NCBI GenBank assembly: GCA_019414545.1
Contig: DXLV01000039.1
Span: forward strand, 1 to 16,567
Source: Collinsella sp.
GTDB lineage: Bacteria; Actinomycetota; Coriobacteriia; Coriobacteriales; Coriobacteriaceae
DNA: 16,567 bases
Reading direction: 5' to 3'
Positions 7,294 to 15,012 of the stretch are shown here, piece after piece. Within the stretch, counting starts at the first letter, position 1. Each line of letters starts with the position of its first letter. The notes below the pieces were generated by a model. That model saw only the letters and a list, made by a program, of their open reading frames with translations, ran no database searches and was not told where the DNA came from. The translations under genes were made by a program, and so were the position numbers.

Positions 7294-10131
7294 ATGCGGT
7301 ATTATCTCGACTCGATGGGATTGCATGTGAAACCTTCCGCTGTCCTTCGCTTAGCTCTATATCGCGCCCTAGCCGTCGCGCTTACCGCGCTCACACTACT
7401 GAGCGCCGTCATGCCCACCCCGGCCTTTGCCGCCGACTCCGACCAGCAGGTCAAGACAGTCCGCGTTGGCTGCCTCGTTAACAACGCAGGCTTCCAGGAA
7501 GGCACACCGGGCGAGCGCCTCTCGGGATGGGGCTACGAGTACCTCCAGACCCTCTCGTACTACACCCCTGGCTGGCAGTACGAATACGTGTCCGGCACCT
7601 TCACCGAGCTCATGGACATGCTCGAGAAGGGCGAAATCGACCTCATGCCCAACATCTCGCATTCAGTAGAACGCGAGCAAAAGTTACTCTTTTCCTCAAA
7701 CCCCGAGGGCACCGAGCGCTACTACATCTACGCCAAGCCCGATCGCGACGATCTGGCCAAGGGTGACCCCCAGGCACTCCAAGGCCTCACCATCGGCTGC
7801 AACTCTGGCGTTATGCAAACCTTCGTCGGCCAGCAGTGGCTCGCCAACGAAGGCGTCACCTGTACCTATAAAGAAATCGACACCGGCGGTGCCCTCTTTG
7901 CGGCACTTTCAGACGGCGAGGTCGACGCTGTCATCATGAACGACACCATTTCGTCGCCCGATGCGTCGCCCATGTTCTACGTAGGCTCGAGCGACTACTA
8001 TTTTGCCGTTCCCAAAAGCCGCCCCGATCTGATGAACGACATCAACTCGGCCATGGCGGCAATCAACCGCACCAACCCGCGCTACAACGACGAAGTCAAA
8101 TCCAACTACTCGGCGCAAAATAGCGGATCCGCATCACTTACCAACTCCGAACGGTCGTGGCTCAAGGCCAATAACAACACGCTTACACTTGGTTATCTCA
8201 ACAACAATCTCCCCTTCTGCAACCAAGATGCAAACGGAGAAATGGAAGGGTCACTCGTCTCACTCGTTACGACGCTCCACGACAAATTTGGCATTACCGT
8301 ACACACGCTCGCTTTTTCAAGCAACCAGCAAATGATGGAAGCGCTCTCAAAGGGAAATATCGACATCGCCCTACCGGCATTTCGCGACTACTGGCTTGCC
8401 GAGCAAATGGGGACCGTTCAATCGATTTCGATGGGAACGATCTCTCTTACCGCCATCCACGCCACCAGCGATCTCAACAAGGATCTCCGCAATATCTGTT
8501 GCACAGGGTTTTCCATCGTCAACCGCAGCGAATTAAAAACTATGTTTCCAAATGCAAATGTAACCGAGTATCCGTCTGCAGACGACATGCTTTCTGCCCT
8601 TAAGGACGGAAGATCAAGCTGCATCGTTGTTCCCAACGCACGGCTGGAAACCATCCGAGATAGCTACGATATCAGAGACTACGAGATACAGGAACTCTCA
8701 CGCACGGCCGAACTTTCTTGCCTTATGCGACGCGGAAATCCCGAATTATTGAGTATCGTCAACAAGGGCATCATCAACGCCGGAGAATCGCTTTCTGCGA
8801 GCAATTATTCCTCTACGTCGTATAGCGCACAGGAATCAGACGCGTTCAGGTTTATATATCGTCATCGTAGTTCGATTGTCGTCATCATCGTCGGTGTACT
8901 GTTGACTGGGGTAGCGGTTCTAACCTGGGCCCTGCAGCGAGCCAGAGTAGAGCAAAACAAGGCACTCGCCGCCAATGCGGCCAAAACGGCCTTTCTCGCC
9001 CGCATGAGCCATGACATCCGCACGCCGCTCAACGGCATTCTAGGGCTCATCGAAATTGAAGAATTGCACGAAGACGATGTCGATGCCGCCCGTAAAAACC
9101 GAGCTAAGGCGCGAATCGCCGCCAACCATCTGCTCTCACTCATCAACGACATTCTAGAAATGGGCAGGATTGAAAATGGAAAGCTAACGCTTGAGCATGT
9201 CTCATTTAACCTCGAAGATCTCTGCAACGATGCAATTGTGCTGTGCAAGCTCCGCGCTTCCGATCGCAATATTACGATGCAGGATCAAAGAGCACATCCC
9301 CTCTGCAATCCACATGTAATGGGAAGCCCCACTCATGTACGTCAGATTATCATCAACCTGCTCGACAACAGCATCAAGTACAACAAAGATGGCGGAACTG
9401 TCACTTTTACATCGCAGATTAAACCGATCGATGATAGCCGAGTACTCTTTTGCTTTAACGTCTCGGACACCGGCATCGGCATGTCGCCCGAGTTTCTTAA
9501 GCACATCTACGAACCGTTTGCCCAAGAGGGCAACGATGCCCGCAGTAAATTTCAAGGAACTGGCATGGGCATGCCGATCGTCAAATCGCTCATAGACATG
9601 ATGGGCGGCACGATTGAGATTTCGAGCGAGGTCGGCATGGGAAGTACGTTCAACGTCCAGATTCCGCTCGATATCGACAAGAACCCTCAGGCAAGAGAAG
9701 GCGCGGCCGAGCAGGCGATCAGCTGCTCGCTTGCCGGCATGAACGTTCTTTTGGCCGAAGACAACGAGCTCAATGCCGAAATTGCCCAGGCCCTGCTCGA
9801 AAGCGAAGGCATCGTCGTAACTCGCGCCGCCGACGGCAAAGAAGCGGTCGAACTATACACTAGTCGTCCCGCCGGCAGCTTCGATGCGATCCTGATGGAC
9901 ATCATGATGCCGGGTATGGATGGCTACGAGGCAACTCGCGCGATTCGTCTGAGCGAGAAGGCCGATGCAGCCGACATCCCCATCATCGCGCTCACCGCCA
10001 ATGCCTTTGCCGAGGACGCCAAGGCGGCACACGATGCCGGCATGAACGCCCATCTGCCCAAACCGCTCGACTTTAACAAGCTCAAAAACATCCTCGCCCG
10101 CATCAAGAAAAACGGAACTGTTTCGCTATAG
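7294..10131 (+). CDS. Hybrid sensor histidine kinase with tandem SBP sensor domains and receiver
   Basis: Numbering uses ATG 7294 (945 residues); ATG 7315 or GTG 7327 are equally plausible starts because no clear ribosome-binding site exists. A signal peptide/anchor ends near AFA|AD (about residue 47). Two SBP_bac_3-type extracellular domains follow (about 50-270 and 285-505), then one TM (about 527-550). The kinase core has HisKA SHDIRTPLNG with phosphoacceptor His573, N-box NLLDNSIKYN (688-697), DTGIGM (725-730) and GTGMGMPIV. A C-terminal receiver has Glu822/Asp823, phosphoacceptor Asp869 and Lys923. This is the EvgS/BvgS-like architecture, except that no HPt domain follows. Periplasmic-type SBP domains suggest sensing of an amino acid or similar small solute. 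GC falls visibly between about 8160 and 9470. No DNA-binding response regulator is adjacent. Confidence 0.92.
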   Translation: MRYYLDSMGLHVKPSAVLRLALYRALAVALTALTLLSAVMPTPAFAADSDQQVKTVRVGCLVNNAGFQEGTPGERLSGWGYEYLQTLSYYTPGWQYEYVSGTFTELMDMLEKGEIDLMPNISHSVEREQKLLFSSNPEGTERYYIYAKPDRDDLAKGDPQALQGLTIGCNSGVMQTFVGQQWLANEGVTCTYKEIDTGGALFAALSDGEVDAVIMNDTISSPDASPMFYVGSSDYYFAVPKSRPDLMNDINSAMAAINRTNPRYNDEVKSNYSAQNSGSASLTNSERSWLKANNNTLTLGYLNNNLPFCNQDANGEMEGSLVSLVTTLHDKFGITVHTLAFSSNQQMMEALSKGNIDIALPAFRDYWLAEQMGTVQSISMGTISLTAIHATSDLNKDLRNICCTGFSIVNRSELKTMFPNANVTEYPSADDMLSALKDGRSSCIVVPNARLETIRDSYDIRDYEIQELSRTAELSCLMRRGNPELLSIVNKGIINAGESLSASNYSSTSYSAQESDAFRFIYRHRSSIVVIIVGVLLTGVAVLTWALQRARVEQNKALAANAAKTAFLARMSHDIRTPLNGILGLIEIEELHEDDVDAARKNRAKARIAANHLLSLINDILEMGRIENGKLTLEHVSFNLEDLCNDAIVLCKLRASDRNITMQDQRAHPLCNPHVMGSPTHVRQIIINLLDNSIKYNKDGGTVTFTSQIKPIDDSRVLFCFNVSDTGIGMSPEFLKHIYEPFAQEGNDARSKFQGTGMGMPIVKSLIDMMGGTIEISSEVGMGSTFNVQIPLDIDKNPQAREGAAEQAISCSLAGMNVLLAEDNELNAEIAQALLESEGIVVTRAADGKEAVELYTSRPAGSFDAILMDIMMPGMDGYEATRAIRLSEKADAADIPIIALTANAFAEDAKAAHDAGMNAHLPKPLDFNKLKNILARIKKNGTVSL
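7300..7305 (+). promoter_or_regulatory. Candidate -10 box of the first hybrid kinase gene
   Basis: TATTAT at 7300-7305 would place transcription start near 7311-7313, only a few nucleotides before ATG 7315, giving a nearly leaderless transcript. No good -35 is visible. If real, the kinase could not start at the upstream ATG 7294. Confidence 0.35.
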
Positions 10132-10173
10132 TTTGTGCCCAACTGCCATGCACAGTTAGAAAGGAAGCCGACG

Positions 10174-10653
10174 ATGTTTAGGCCCCTGCGTCGAAAGAAA
10201 CGCGCCATCACTGACGAGGAAGCACGTGAACTGCTGACCACCTGCAAGCGCGGCGTCTTTGCCGTCAACGGCGACGATGGCTACCCGTATGCCATTCCCG
10301 TCAACTACTTCTTTGACACCGAGCACGACAAGATTTATTTCCATGGCGCCAAGGCTGGCCACAAGGTCGATTCACTCAGGCGTGATGACAAAGTCTGCTT
10401 TACCGTTTACGGCAACGAGTGGTACAAGGACGATGACTGGGCTCCCTATGTTATGAGTACCGTGGTCTTTGGCCGTTGCCGTCTGGTAGATGAGGCCCCC
10501 GCGTTTATCGAGGACAAAGTCCGCCAGCTCGCGCTTAAGTATTACCCTTCCGCCGAAGAAGTCGAGGAGGAAATCGCCAAAGATATCAAGGGCGTCCAAC
10601 TCTACGAGATTTCGATTGAGCATCTTTGCGGCAAGCAGATCCATGAAAAGTAA
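10174..10653 (+). CDS. Pyridoxamine 5'-phosphate oxidase-like flavin protein (Nim-like)
   Basis: This 159-residue protein has a split-barrel FMN-binding fold of the PNPOx-related/NimA group. Key wording is GYPYAIPVNYFFD (36-48), IYFHGAKAGHKVDSL (54-68), KVCFTVYG (73-80) and VVFGRCRLV (97-105). His57, Gly59 and Lys64 match the flavin-contacting region of this group. The real PNPOx C-terminal domain is absent, so vitamin B6 synthesis is unlikely. A general flavin-dependent reductase role is more likely, and some relatives reduce nitroimidazoles. ATG 10174 has AAGGAAG 6 nt upstream; the frame is open further left to 10135 without a ribosome-binding site. It begins 42 nt after the kinase gene and ends before a shared terminator, so it may be co-transcribed with the kinase. 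Confidence 0.87.
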   Translation: MFRPLRRKKRAITDEEARELLTTCKRGVFAVNGDDGYPYAIPVNYFFDTEHDKIYFHGAKAGHKVDSLRRDDKVCFTVYGNEWYKDDDWAPYVMSTVVFGRCRLVDEAPAFIEDKVRQLALKYYPSAEEVEEEIAKDIKGVQLYEISIEHLCGKQIHEK

Positions 10654-10680
10654 GCCCAAAAACAGGTCCTACAAATAGCA

Positions 10681-10720
10681 AAATGGCTCGGTTCCAACCA
10701 GTATTGGAACCGAGCCATTT
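10681..10720. terminator. Bidirectional intrinsic terminator
   Basis: A perfect 17-bp stem (10681-10697 with 10704-10720) encloses CCAGTA. It ends in ATTTGTTT on the plus strand and carries A-rich sequence on the left, which supplies the U-tract for the minus strand. It separates the PNPOx-like gene from the convergent second hybrid kinase, whose stop is 3 nt away. Confidence 0.92.
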
Positions 10721-10722
10721 GT

Positions 10723-12915
10723 TTATGAAGCGTCGGCGGCTATGTGCGCAAGCGCCTCAACGAGATCCTGAGAACTCACGGGTTTGCTCAGATGCGCGTT
10801 CATGCCCGCCTCGCGCGAAAGCCTACGGTCGTCGGCAAAGGCATTGGCGCTCACGGCGATAATCGGCGTGGTCGCGGCGTCCTCGCGATCGAGCGCTCGA
10901 ATCTGACGCGTGGCCTCAAGGCCATCGATGCCGGGCATCATGATGTCCATCAATACCACGTCGTACTCGTGCGGCGCGCTCGCGGCAAACGTCTCGACGG
11001 CAGACTCGCCATCTTTGACATGTGTCACGACGGCACCGGCGCGGTCGAGCGTAAACTGTGCGATCTCGGCATTCAGGTCGTTATCCTCTACGAGCAAAAC
11101 GCGCAGGCCCTGGAGCACGTCGCTGTCGCCTGCATCCACGCGAACTGCCTGGGGAATCTCGGAACTCTTGCACTTCTCAAACGGCAGGCAAATGGTAAAC
11201 GTCGTCCCCTGCCCCAAGGCGCTCGTAAAGCTCATGGTTCCGCCCATAAGCTCGACCAACTGTTTGGCAATAGACGCGCCCAGGCCAGTTCCCGATGAAG
11301 CGCCTTCCACCTGTTGTTCCTCGCGGCTGAACGGCTCGTAGAGGTGCTGTTGAAACTCCTCGCTCATGCCAATGCCGTTATCGGCGATCGTGTATTCATA
11401 GACGGGGACACCGTCCACCGGCTCCACCTCGCGGCATGTCAGGCGAACATAGCCGCCCTGGCGGTTGTACTTGACGGCATTACCGGCAATATTGAGCAAC
11501 AGGCGCTTGAGGTGCGTCACGCTCACCCGGGCATAGGGATGATCAAGAGTCCGTTGGTCGCAGATAATTGTCACCAGGCGCTCCTCGGCCTGGCGCTCCA
11601 GGATATCGCACACCTCACGATTGAGGGCCACCATATCTGTAGGCACGAGATTCAGGTCGACCTGCCCGCTCTCCAAGCGGCTCATATCGAGTGCCTCGTT
11701 CGCAAGGTCGAGCAGCAGTCCCGACGCCGTCCAGATCTTTGAGCGGCACTCAGTCTGCTTTTGCAAGTCGTCCGCGTTGGCATTGCCCACCTCGACCATA
11801 CCGCGAATGCCGTTGATGGGCGTGCGCAGGTCGTGACTCATGCGACGCAGGAACTCCGTCTTTGCAGAGTTGGCAGACGAAGCTTCGCGCGCCGCTTTTG
11901 CCAGCTTGTCGCCATAGTCGCGCTCCTGCAGCAACAGGTCGGCAAAGCGTTGGCTCTCGGCGCGGCGGCGCGCCAACACAACAGTGGCTATAACACCGCC
12001 GTAGAGTGCCAACACACTGGCAACAACAGCGGCGACAACCTCAAAGTAACGCTGCGCGGGAGCATAGGTGTACACGTAAAAATCGCGCGCTTTACCAAAT
12101 GTGCCCAGATACCACTCACCGCTGTCGTTAACCAATCTGACCTTACCAGCCAGGCAACGCTCCTTAATGCCGTTGACAACGATGGCATCCGTCGCAGGCA
12201 AATCGAACACGCCCGACACGGCGGGCTCAACAGCGTTGGTCGCAACGACCTTACCGTCGTTTTCGATCACGATATTGCCGCTATCGATGGTCTCATAACC
12301 ATCGAGCAAGCTCTGCAACTTGAGCGTATTGCTCGCGACCGCCTTGGCGCTCTGGTGCCTCACCGCGACAACGATGCCCTCACCGTCCGGCCGGGCCACG
12401 CAGCCAATGTCTGCGACCGAATCGTCCGCAAGCGTAATGCGAGCGGTATAGGACTTAAGCGGATGGGCTGCCACCTCCAGCACAGGCGCCTCTTTGAGAT
12501 TCGCAGCGAGCGACTCGTAGCCCACGTCATCCTTCGAGGACTCGGACACCAAGTTGCCCGATGCATCCGTTACGATCAGCGCTGTCACATTAAACTGGTC
12601 AGCATATTGCTCCAACGTAGCGTTATCCACCGAGCCGTCGCGCTCCATATCGCGCGCCGCCTCTCCGGCGATCTCCATAACGCGAATCAGGTTTTTGGTC
12701 GCATAGGCGCTGTTGAATGCATCGTAGGAAAGGCTCTGTGTCGCCACGTAATCGACAACGTCGGAAAAGCGCTGCTCGGCTTGGGCCGTCGTGTAACCGT
12801 AGCTCGTCATGCCGGCAGCAGCCGAGAGTGCTATCCCCAACAGGGCGGCAAGGAGCCATGCCAGGGCCGAACGGTCGCCCCGCTTCTCTGTGGTGTGGTC
12901 GGGTGCATCGATCAC
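10723..12915 (-). CDS. Hybrid sensor histidine kinase with extracellular sensor and receiver
   Basis: The 730-residue protein has TM1 (about 17-39), an extracellular region of about 250 residues and TM2 (about 292-315). HisKA SHDLRTPING follows with phosphoacceptor His361, then HATPase_c with NIAGNAVKYN, DNGIGM (512-517) and GTGLGASIA. A C-terminal receiver has phosphoacceptor Asp657 in LMDIMMPGIDG and Lys in HLSKPV. The extracellular region resembles a double-Cache-like ligand domain in length and position, an inference without a clear motif. The GTG start at 12915 has GGAGGG 6 nt upstream and overlaps the SBP lipoprotein stop as GTGA. The kinase and lipoprotein are therefore translationally coupled, probably as sensor and ligand-binding partner. 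No HPt or DNA-binding output domain is present. Confidence 0.92.
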   Translation of the reverse strand: MIDAPDHTTEKRGDRSALAWLLAALLGIALSAAAGMTSYGYTTAQAEQRFSDVVDYVATQSLSYDAFNSAYATKNLIRVMEIAGEAARDMERDGSVDNATLEQYADQFNVTALIVTDASGNLVSESSKDDVGYESLAANLKEAPVLEVAAHPLKSYTARITLADDSVADIGCVARPDGEGIVVAVRHQSAKAVASNTLKLQSLLDGYETIDSGNIVIENDGKVVATNAVEPAVSGVFDLPATDAIVVNGIKERCLAGKVRLVNDSGEWYLGTFGKARDFYVYTYAPAQRYFEVVAAVVASVLALYGGVIATVVLARRRAESQRFADLLLQERDYGDKLAKAAREASSANSAKTEFLRRMSHDLRTPINGIRGMVEVGNANADDLQKQTECRSKIWTASGLLLDLANEALDMSRLESGQVDLNLVPTDMVALNREVCDILERQAEERLVTIICDQRTLDHPYARVSVTHLKRLLLNIAGNAVKYNRQGGYVRLTCREVEPVDGVPVYEYTIADNGIGMSEEFQQHLYEPFSREEQQVEGASSGTGLGASIAKQLVELMGGTMSFTSALGQGTTFTICLPFEKCKSSEIPQAVRVDAGDSDVLQGLRVLLVEDNDLNAEIAQFTLDRAGAVVTHVKDGESAVETFAASAPHEYDVVLMDIMMPGIDGLEATRQIRALDREDAATTPIIAVSANAFADDRRLSREAGMNAHLSKPVSSQDLVEALAHIAADAS

Positions 12916-13781
12916 GACAGGCCCTCCATATTCAAAAAGGGCGAAGGGTCATCAAAATACTTTGACACCAGGCGCTCCATGGTGCCATCGGCAAGCATTT
13001 CTTGGTAGGCATGGGTGAGCTTAACGTCGATGCCGCGTGTGTCGTTGATATCGAAAGCGGTGCCCAAACCAACCTCTAGCAGCGGCTCAGACAAAATGCG
13101 ATACGTCACGCCATAGTCTTTTTCGTAGGTGAGCAGCGAGGACTCATGCGCGGCGATGGCGTCGACTAGGCCCTCGACAAGCGCCGGGTTCAGGTACGAG
13201 CGGTCCGAAAAGCTGTAGAGCTCCTTAATCTGCGGAACGTTTTCATTGGTGTGATTGAGCAGAATCGATTCGGGCTTGGTGGTGGACTGGACCGCCACGA
13301 CCCTACCCTCAAGATCGGCAAGCGTGTAGATATCGCTTTCGGGATCGACAGCAACCACCTGTCGGCTCGCAAGGTACGGCCCCGCCCAGCGATACTCGCC
13401 TTCGCGGCCCGTCATACTAAAGCTGCCCATGACGCAATCGAGCTCGCCGCTCGCCAGCAGCTCTTTCTTCTTTTCCCAGTCGATCAGCTGGTACTTTGGC
13501 TTGTAGCCAATGCGGCCCAAAGCCTCGGTCAAAATATCGACATCCAGGCCAACAATATCGCCGTACTCGTTGCTATACACAAACGGTGGATAGAGGTCGC
13601 TGCCAACGTTGAGCGTCTTAAGGTTGTCGTCTTTGACCTGCGAGGCGGCTGCGCCTTCTGATGCAGACGCCGCGGCCCCATCATTCAACCCGGAACAGCC
13701 AGCTATCGCCACGACAAAGGCGCCCACCACTGCAAGCGCAACAAACAACGATATGGCGGCCGAGCGACGAGGTCTTTTCAT
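12912..13781 (-). CDS. SBP_bac_3 family lipoprotein coupled to hybrid kinase
   Basis: The 289-residue protein starts with MKRPRRS, a hydrophobic stretch and the lipobox IAGC with lipid-anchored Cys29. A low-complexity Ala/Ser linker (about 34-47) follows. The remainder is a family 3 solute-binding domain: LNVGSDLYPPFVYSNEYGDI, VGLDVDILTEAL, LDCVMGSFSMTGREGEYRWAGPY. This resembles the polar amino-acid binding proteins of ABC importers, but no permease or ATPase gene is next to it. Instead the stop overlaps the kinase start by 4 nt. The open frame extends to 13922, but ATG 13781, with GGAG nearby, gives a proper lipoprotein signal and is preferred. A likely role is to capture a solute outside the cell and present it to the kinase; orphan transport service is the alternative. 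Confidence 0.9.
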   Translation of the reverse strand: MKRPRRSAAISLFVALAVVGAFVVAIAGCSGLNDGAAASASEGAAASQVKDDNLKTLNVGSDLYPPFVYSNEYGDIVGLDVDILTEALGRIGYKPKYQLIDWEKKKELLASGELDCVMGSFSMTGREGEYRWAGPYLASRQVVAVDPESDIYTLADLEGRVVAVQSTTKPESILLNHTNENVPQIKELYSFSDRSYLNPALVEGLVDAIAAHESSLLTYEKDYGVTYRILSEPLLEVGLGTAFDINDTRGIDVKLTHAYQEMLADGTMERLVSKYFDDPSPFLNMEGLS

Positions 13782-13820
13782 CGAGCTCCAGACGATCCTG
13801 TTTACAGACTCAAGAGCTGA

Positions 13821-13826
13821 ATAATA
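13821..13826 (-). promoter_or_regulatory. Candidate -10 box for the SBP-kinase operon
   Basis: On the minus strand TATTAT (13826-13821) lies 40 nt before the lipoprotein ATG. A TTGAGC -35 candidate (13852-13847) is 20 nt upstream, longer than ideal. This is the only promoter-like sequence I see in front of the operon. Confidence 0.3.
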
Positions 13827-13922
13827 GCAGACAAAACCGCGCTTGCGCTCAATGGTTACAGATGCTTTACCATACGGGGCCTTCCAGCCAATCTGGCAGA
13901 CAGCCCCGCATGCAGCGCTCAC

Positions 13923-14108
13923 TTACCGTGCATTAAAAACGTAGCGGTCCAAGCGGTCGCACGCCTCCCTTACACGCGAAAGCGGCAGCGCCAGATTCAC
14001 GCGAATGTGGCAAGGTCCATGGAATGGACGGCCGTCCTGATAGCCCACGCCCACACGCGCCCCCTCGTCGAGCAGCCACTGAATATCGCAGCCATGCTCG
14101 CGGCACCA
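13923..14108 (-). pseudogene. C-terminal remnant of a MalY/PatB-type PLP-dependent aminotransferase/lyase
   Basis: Reading the minus strand upstream from TAA (13925-13923) gives 61 codons ending at an in-frame TAG (14111-14109) with no start codon. The peptide contains WLLDEGARVGVGYQDG, then GPCHIRVNLALPLSRVREA and LDRYVF. This is the typical C-terminus of fold-type I PLP enzymes of the MalY/PatB cystathionine beta-lyase group, where the arginine of HIRVNLALP binds the substrate carboxylate. The other roughly 330 residues, including the PLP lysine, are missing, and the trmO stop lies only 24 nt further. This is a decayed fragment left by a deletion, not a functional gene. Recognition is by motif only. 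Confidence 0.72.
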
Positions 14109-14134
14109 CTATGGGAATGCGGACAAATGGCCGG

Positions 14135-14872
14135 TTAGTCCTGCGCGTCGTCGACGGCGGTTACCGTCAGCCTGGTTCCGTCAACCGTAAACGATATATC
14201 GAGCCCGGCGTAAGCCAAGTGGTACACGCGGTTTGGCTCGTGCTTGCTGCCCGCGCGGCGCGGATCTTGGCGAAGGACCTCTATCAAGCCGGAGAGCTTT
14301 GCAGGCGGGACCATATCCTGCAGCGCATGCGGAAACTCAACGTCGAGCTCTTGCCATGGCGCATCTTCAATCCAGCCGCCGGTCGCATCCGGGTGACAGT
14401 CCGCAAACGGAATGTAGGGCTTGATATCGTAGATGGGCGTGCCGTCGCGCAGATCTGCTCCCAGCACATGGATGATGGGGCCGTCGTCGGTAAGCTCGAC
14501 ACGATCGAGCTTGACGCAGGTAAGACCGATGGGATTGGGGCGAAACGGGCTGCGTGTGGCAAATACGCCCACGCGCTCGGCTCCACCCAAGCGCGGCGGT
14601 CGCACGGTCTTCGACCACTTGGCGTTGGTGCCGGACCTGTCCTGCGTCTTGGCATCGGCGGCGATGTCTTCCGCCGTGCCGCCGGGCGTTCCGTTTTCAA
14701 AGCGCCAGAGCAGCCACAGGTGCGAGAAGGAGTCCAAGCCCTCAACCGCCGCGTTGGAAGCATATTCCGGCTCAAAGACGATGCGCCCCTGCAGATGGGG
14801 CGCCAAAAAGCTGTTGCGCGGGATGCCGAACTTCTGCGGCAGGTCGGTATGTATGTGTGCAATAGGTTCCAT
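14135..14872 (-). CDS. trmO: tRNA (adenine(37)-N6)-methyltransferase TrmO (YaeB/TsaA family)
   Basis: The 245-residue protein has the TrmO core: KFGIPRN (14-20), FSHLWLLWRF (49-58), ATRSPFRPNPIGLT (105-118) and LGADLRDGTPIYDIKPYIPFAD (137-158). TrmO uses SAM to methylate N6 of t6A37 in threonine tRNAs, improving decoding. An extended C-terminal part (about 165-245) matches the small second domain of E. coli-type members. The frame is open to TTG 14914, with ATGs at 14899, 14881 and 14872. The conserved part begins at MEPIAHIHTDLP (14872), and a TACAAT -10 (14885-14880) would put the transcript start at or beside that ATG, so a leaderless message is likely. The neighbouring gene on the left is a pseudogene remnant. 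Confidence 0.88.
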   Translation of the reverse strand: MEPIAHIHTDLPQKFGIPRNSFLAPHLQGRIVFEPEYASNAAVEGLDSFSHLWLLWRFENGTPGGTAEDIAADAKTQDRSGTNAKWSKTVRPPRLGGAERVGVFATRSPFRPNPIGLTCVKLDRVELTDDGPIIHVLGADLRDGTPIYDIKPYIPFADCHPDATGGWIEDAPWQELDVEFPHALQDMVPPAKLSGLIEVLRQDPRRAGSKHEPNRVYHLAYAGLDISFTVDGTRLTVTAVDDAQD

Positions 14873-14879
14873 GCCGGTC

Positions 14880-14885
14880 ATTGTA
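14880..14885 (-). promoter_or_regulatory. Candidate -10 box for a leaderless trmO transcript
   Basis: Minus-strand TACAAT (14885-14880) lies 7 nt before ATG 14872, which lacks any ribosome-binding site. No strong -35 is visible at 16-18 nt spacing. Confidence 0.4.
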
Positions 14886-14938
14886 CGGCATGAGGGCATG
14901 GACGCTGCGTGCAATCCCCCACCACGACCGCCCTTTTT

Positions 14939-14982
14939 GCAACCAACGGTTGCTTGGAAGGGCGTCGGCCGCCGCGTATGCT
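14939..14982 (+). promoter_or_regulatory. Promoter and flanking palindrome of the XRE-TipAS gene
   Basis: TTGGAA (14954-14959), a 17-nt spacer and TATGCT (14977-14982) form a reasonable promoter for the gene at 15013. Immediately upstream, touching the -35 box, is GCAACC-AAC-GGTTGC (14939-14953), a 6-bp perfect inverted repeat. Its size and place fit an operator for the XRE regulator encoded downstream. Confidence 0.5.
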
Positions 14983-15012
14983 TAAAGCCGCAAGCAGCAG
15001 AAAGGAGCTATC

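Noticed and set aside
11761..13008. 415-codon plus-strand open frame opposite the second kinase
   Set aside because: It lies wholly antisense to a kinase with complete motifs and has no family wording. Long antisense frames are expected in GC-rich genes.
13782..13922. N-terminal extension of the SBP lipoprotein frame
   Set aside because: It would bury the lipoprotein signal peptide; ATG 13781 gives a proper lipobox at Cys29.
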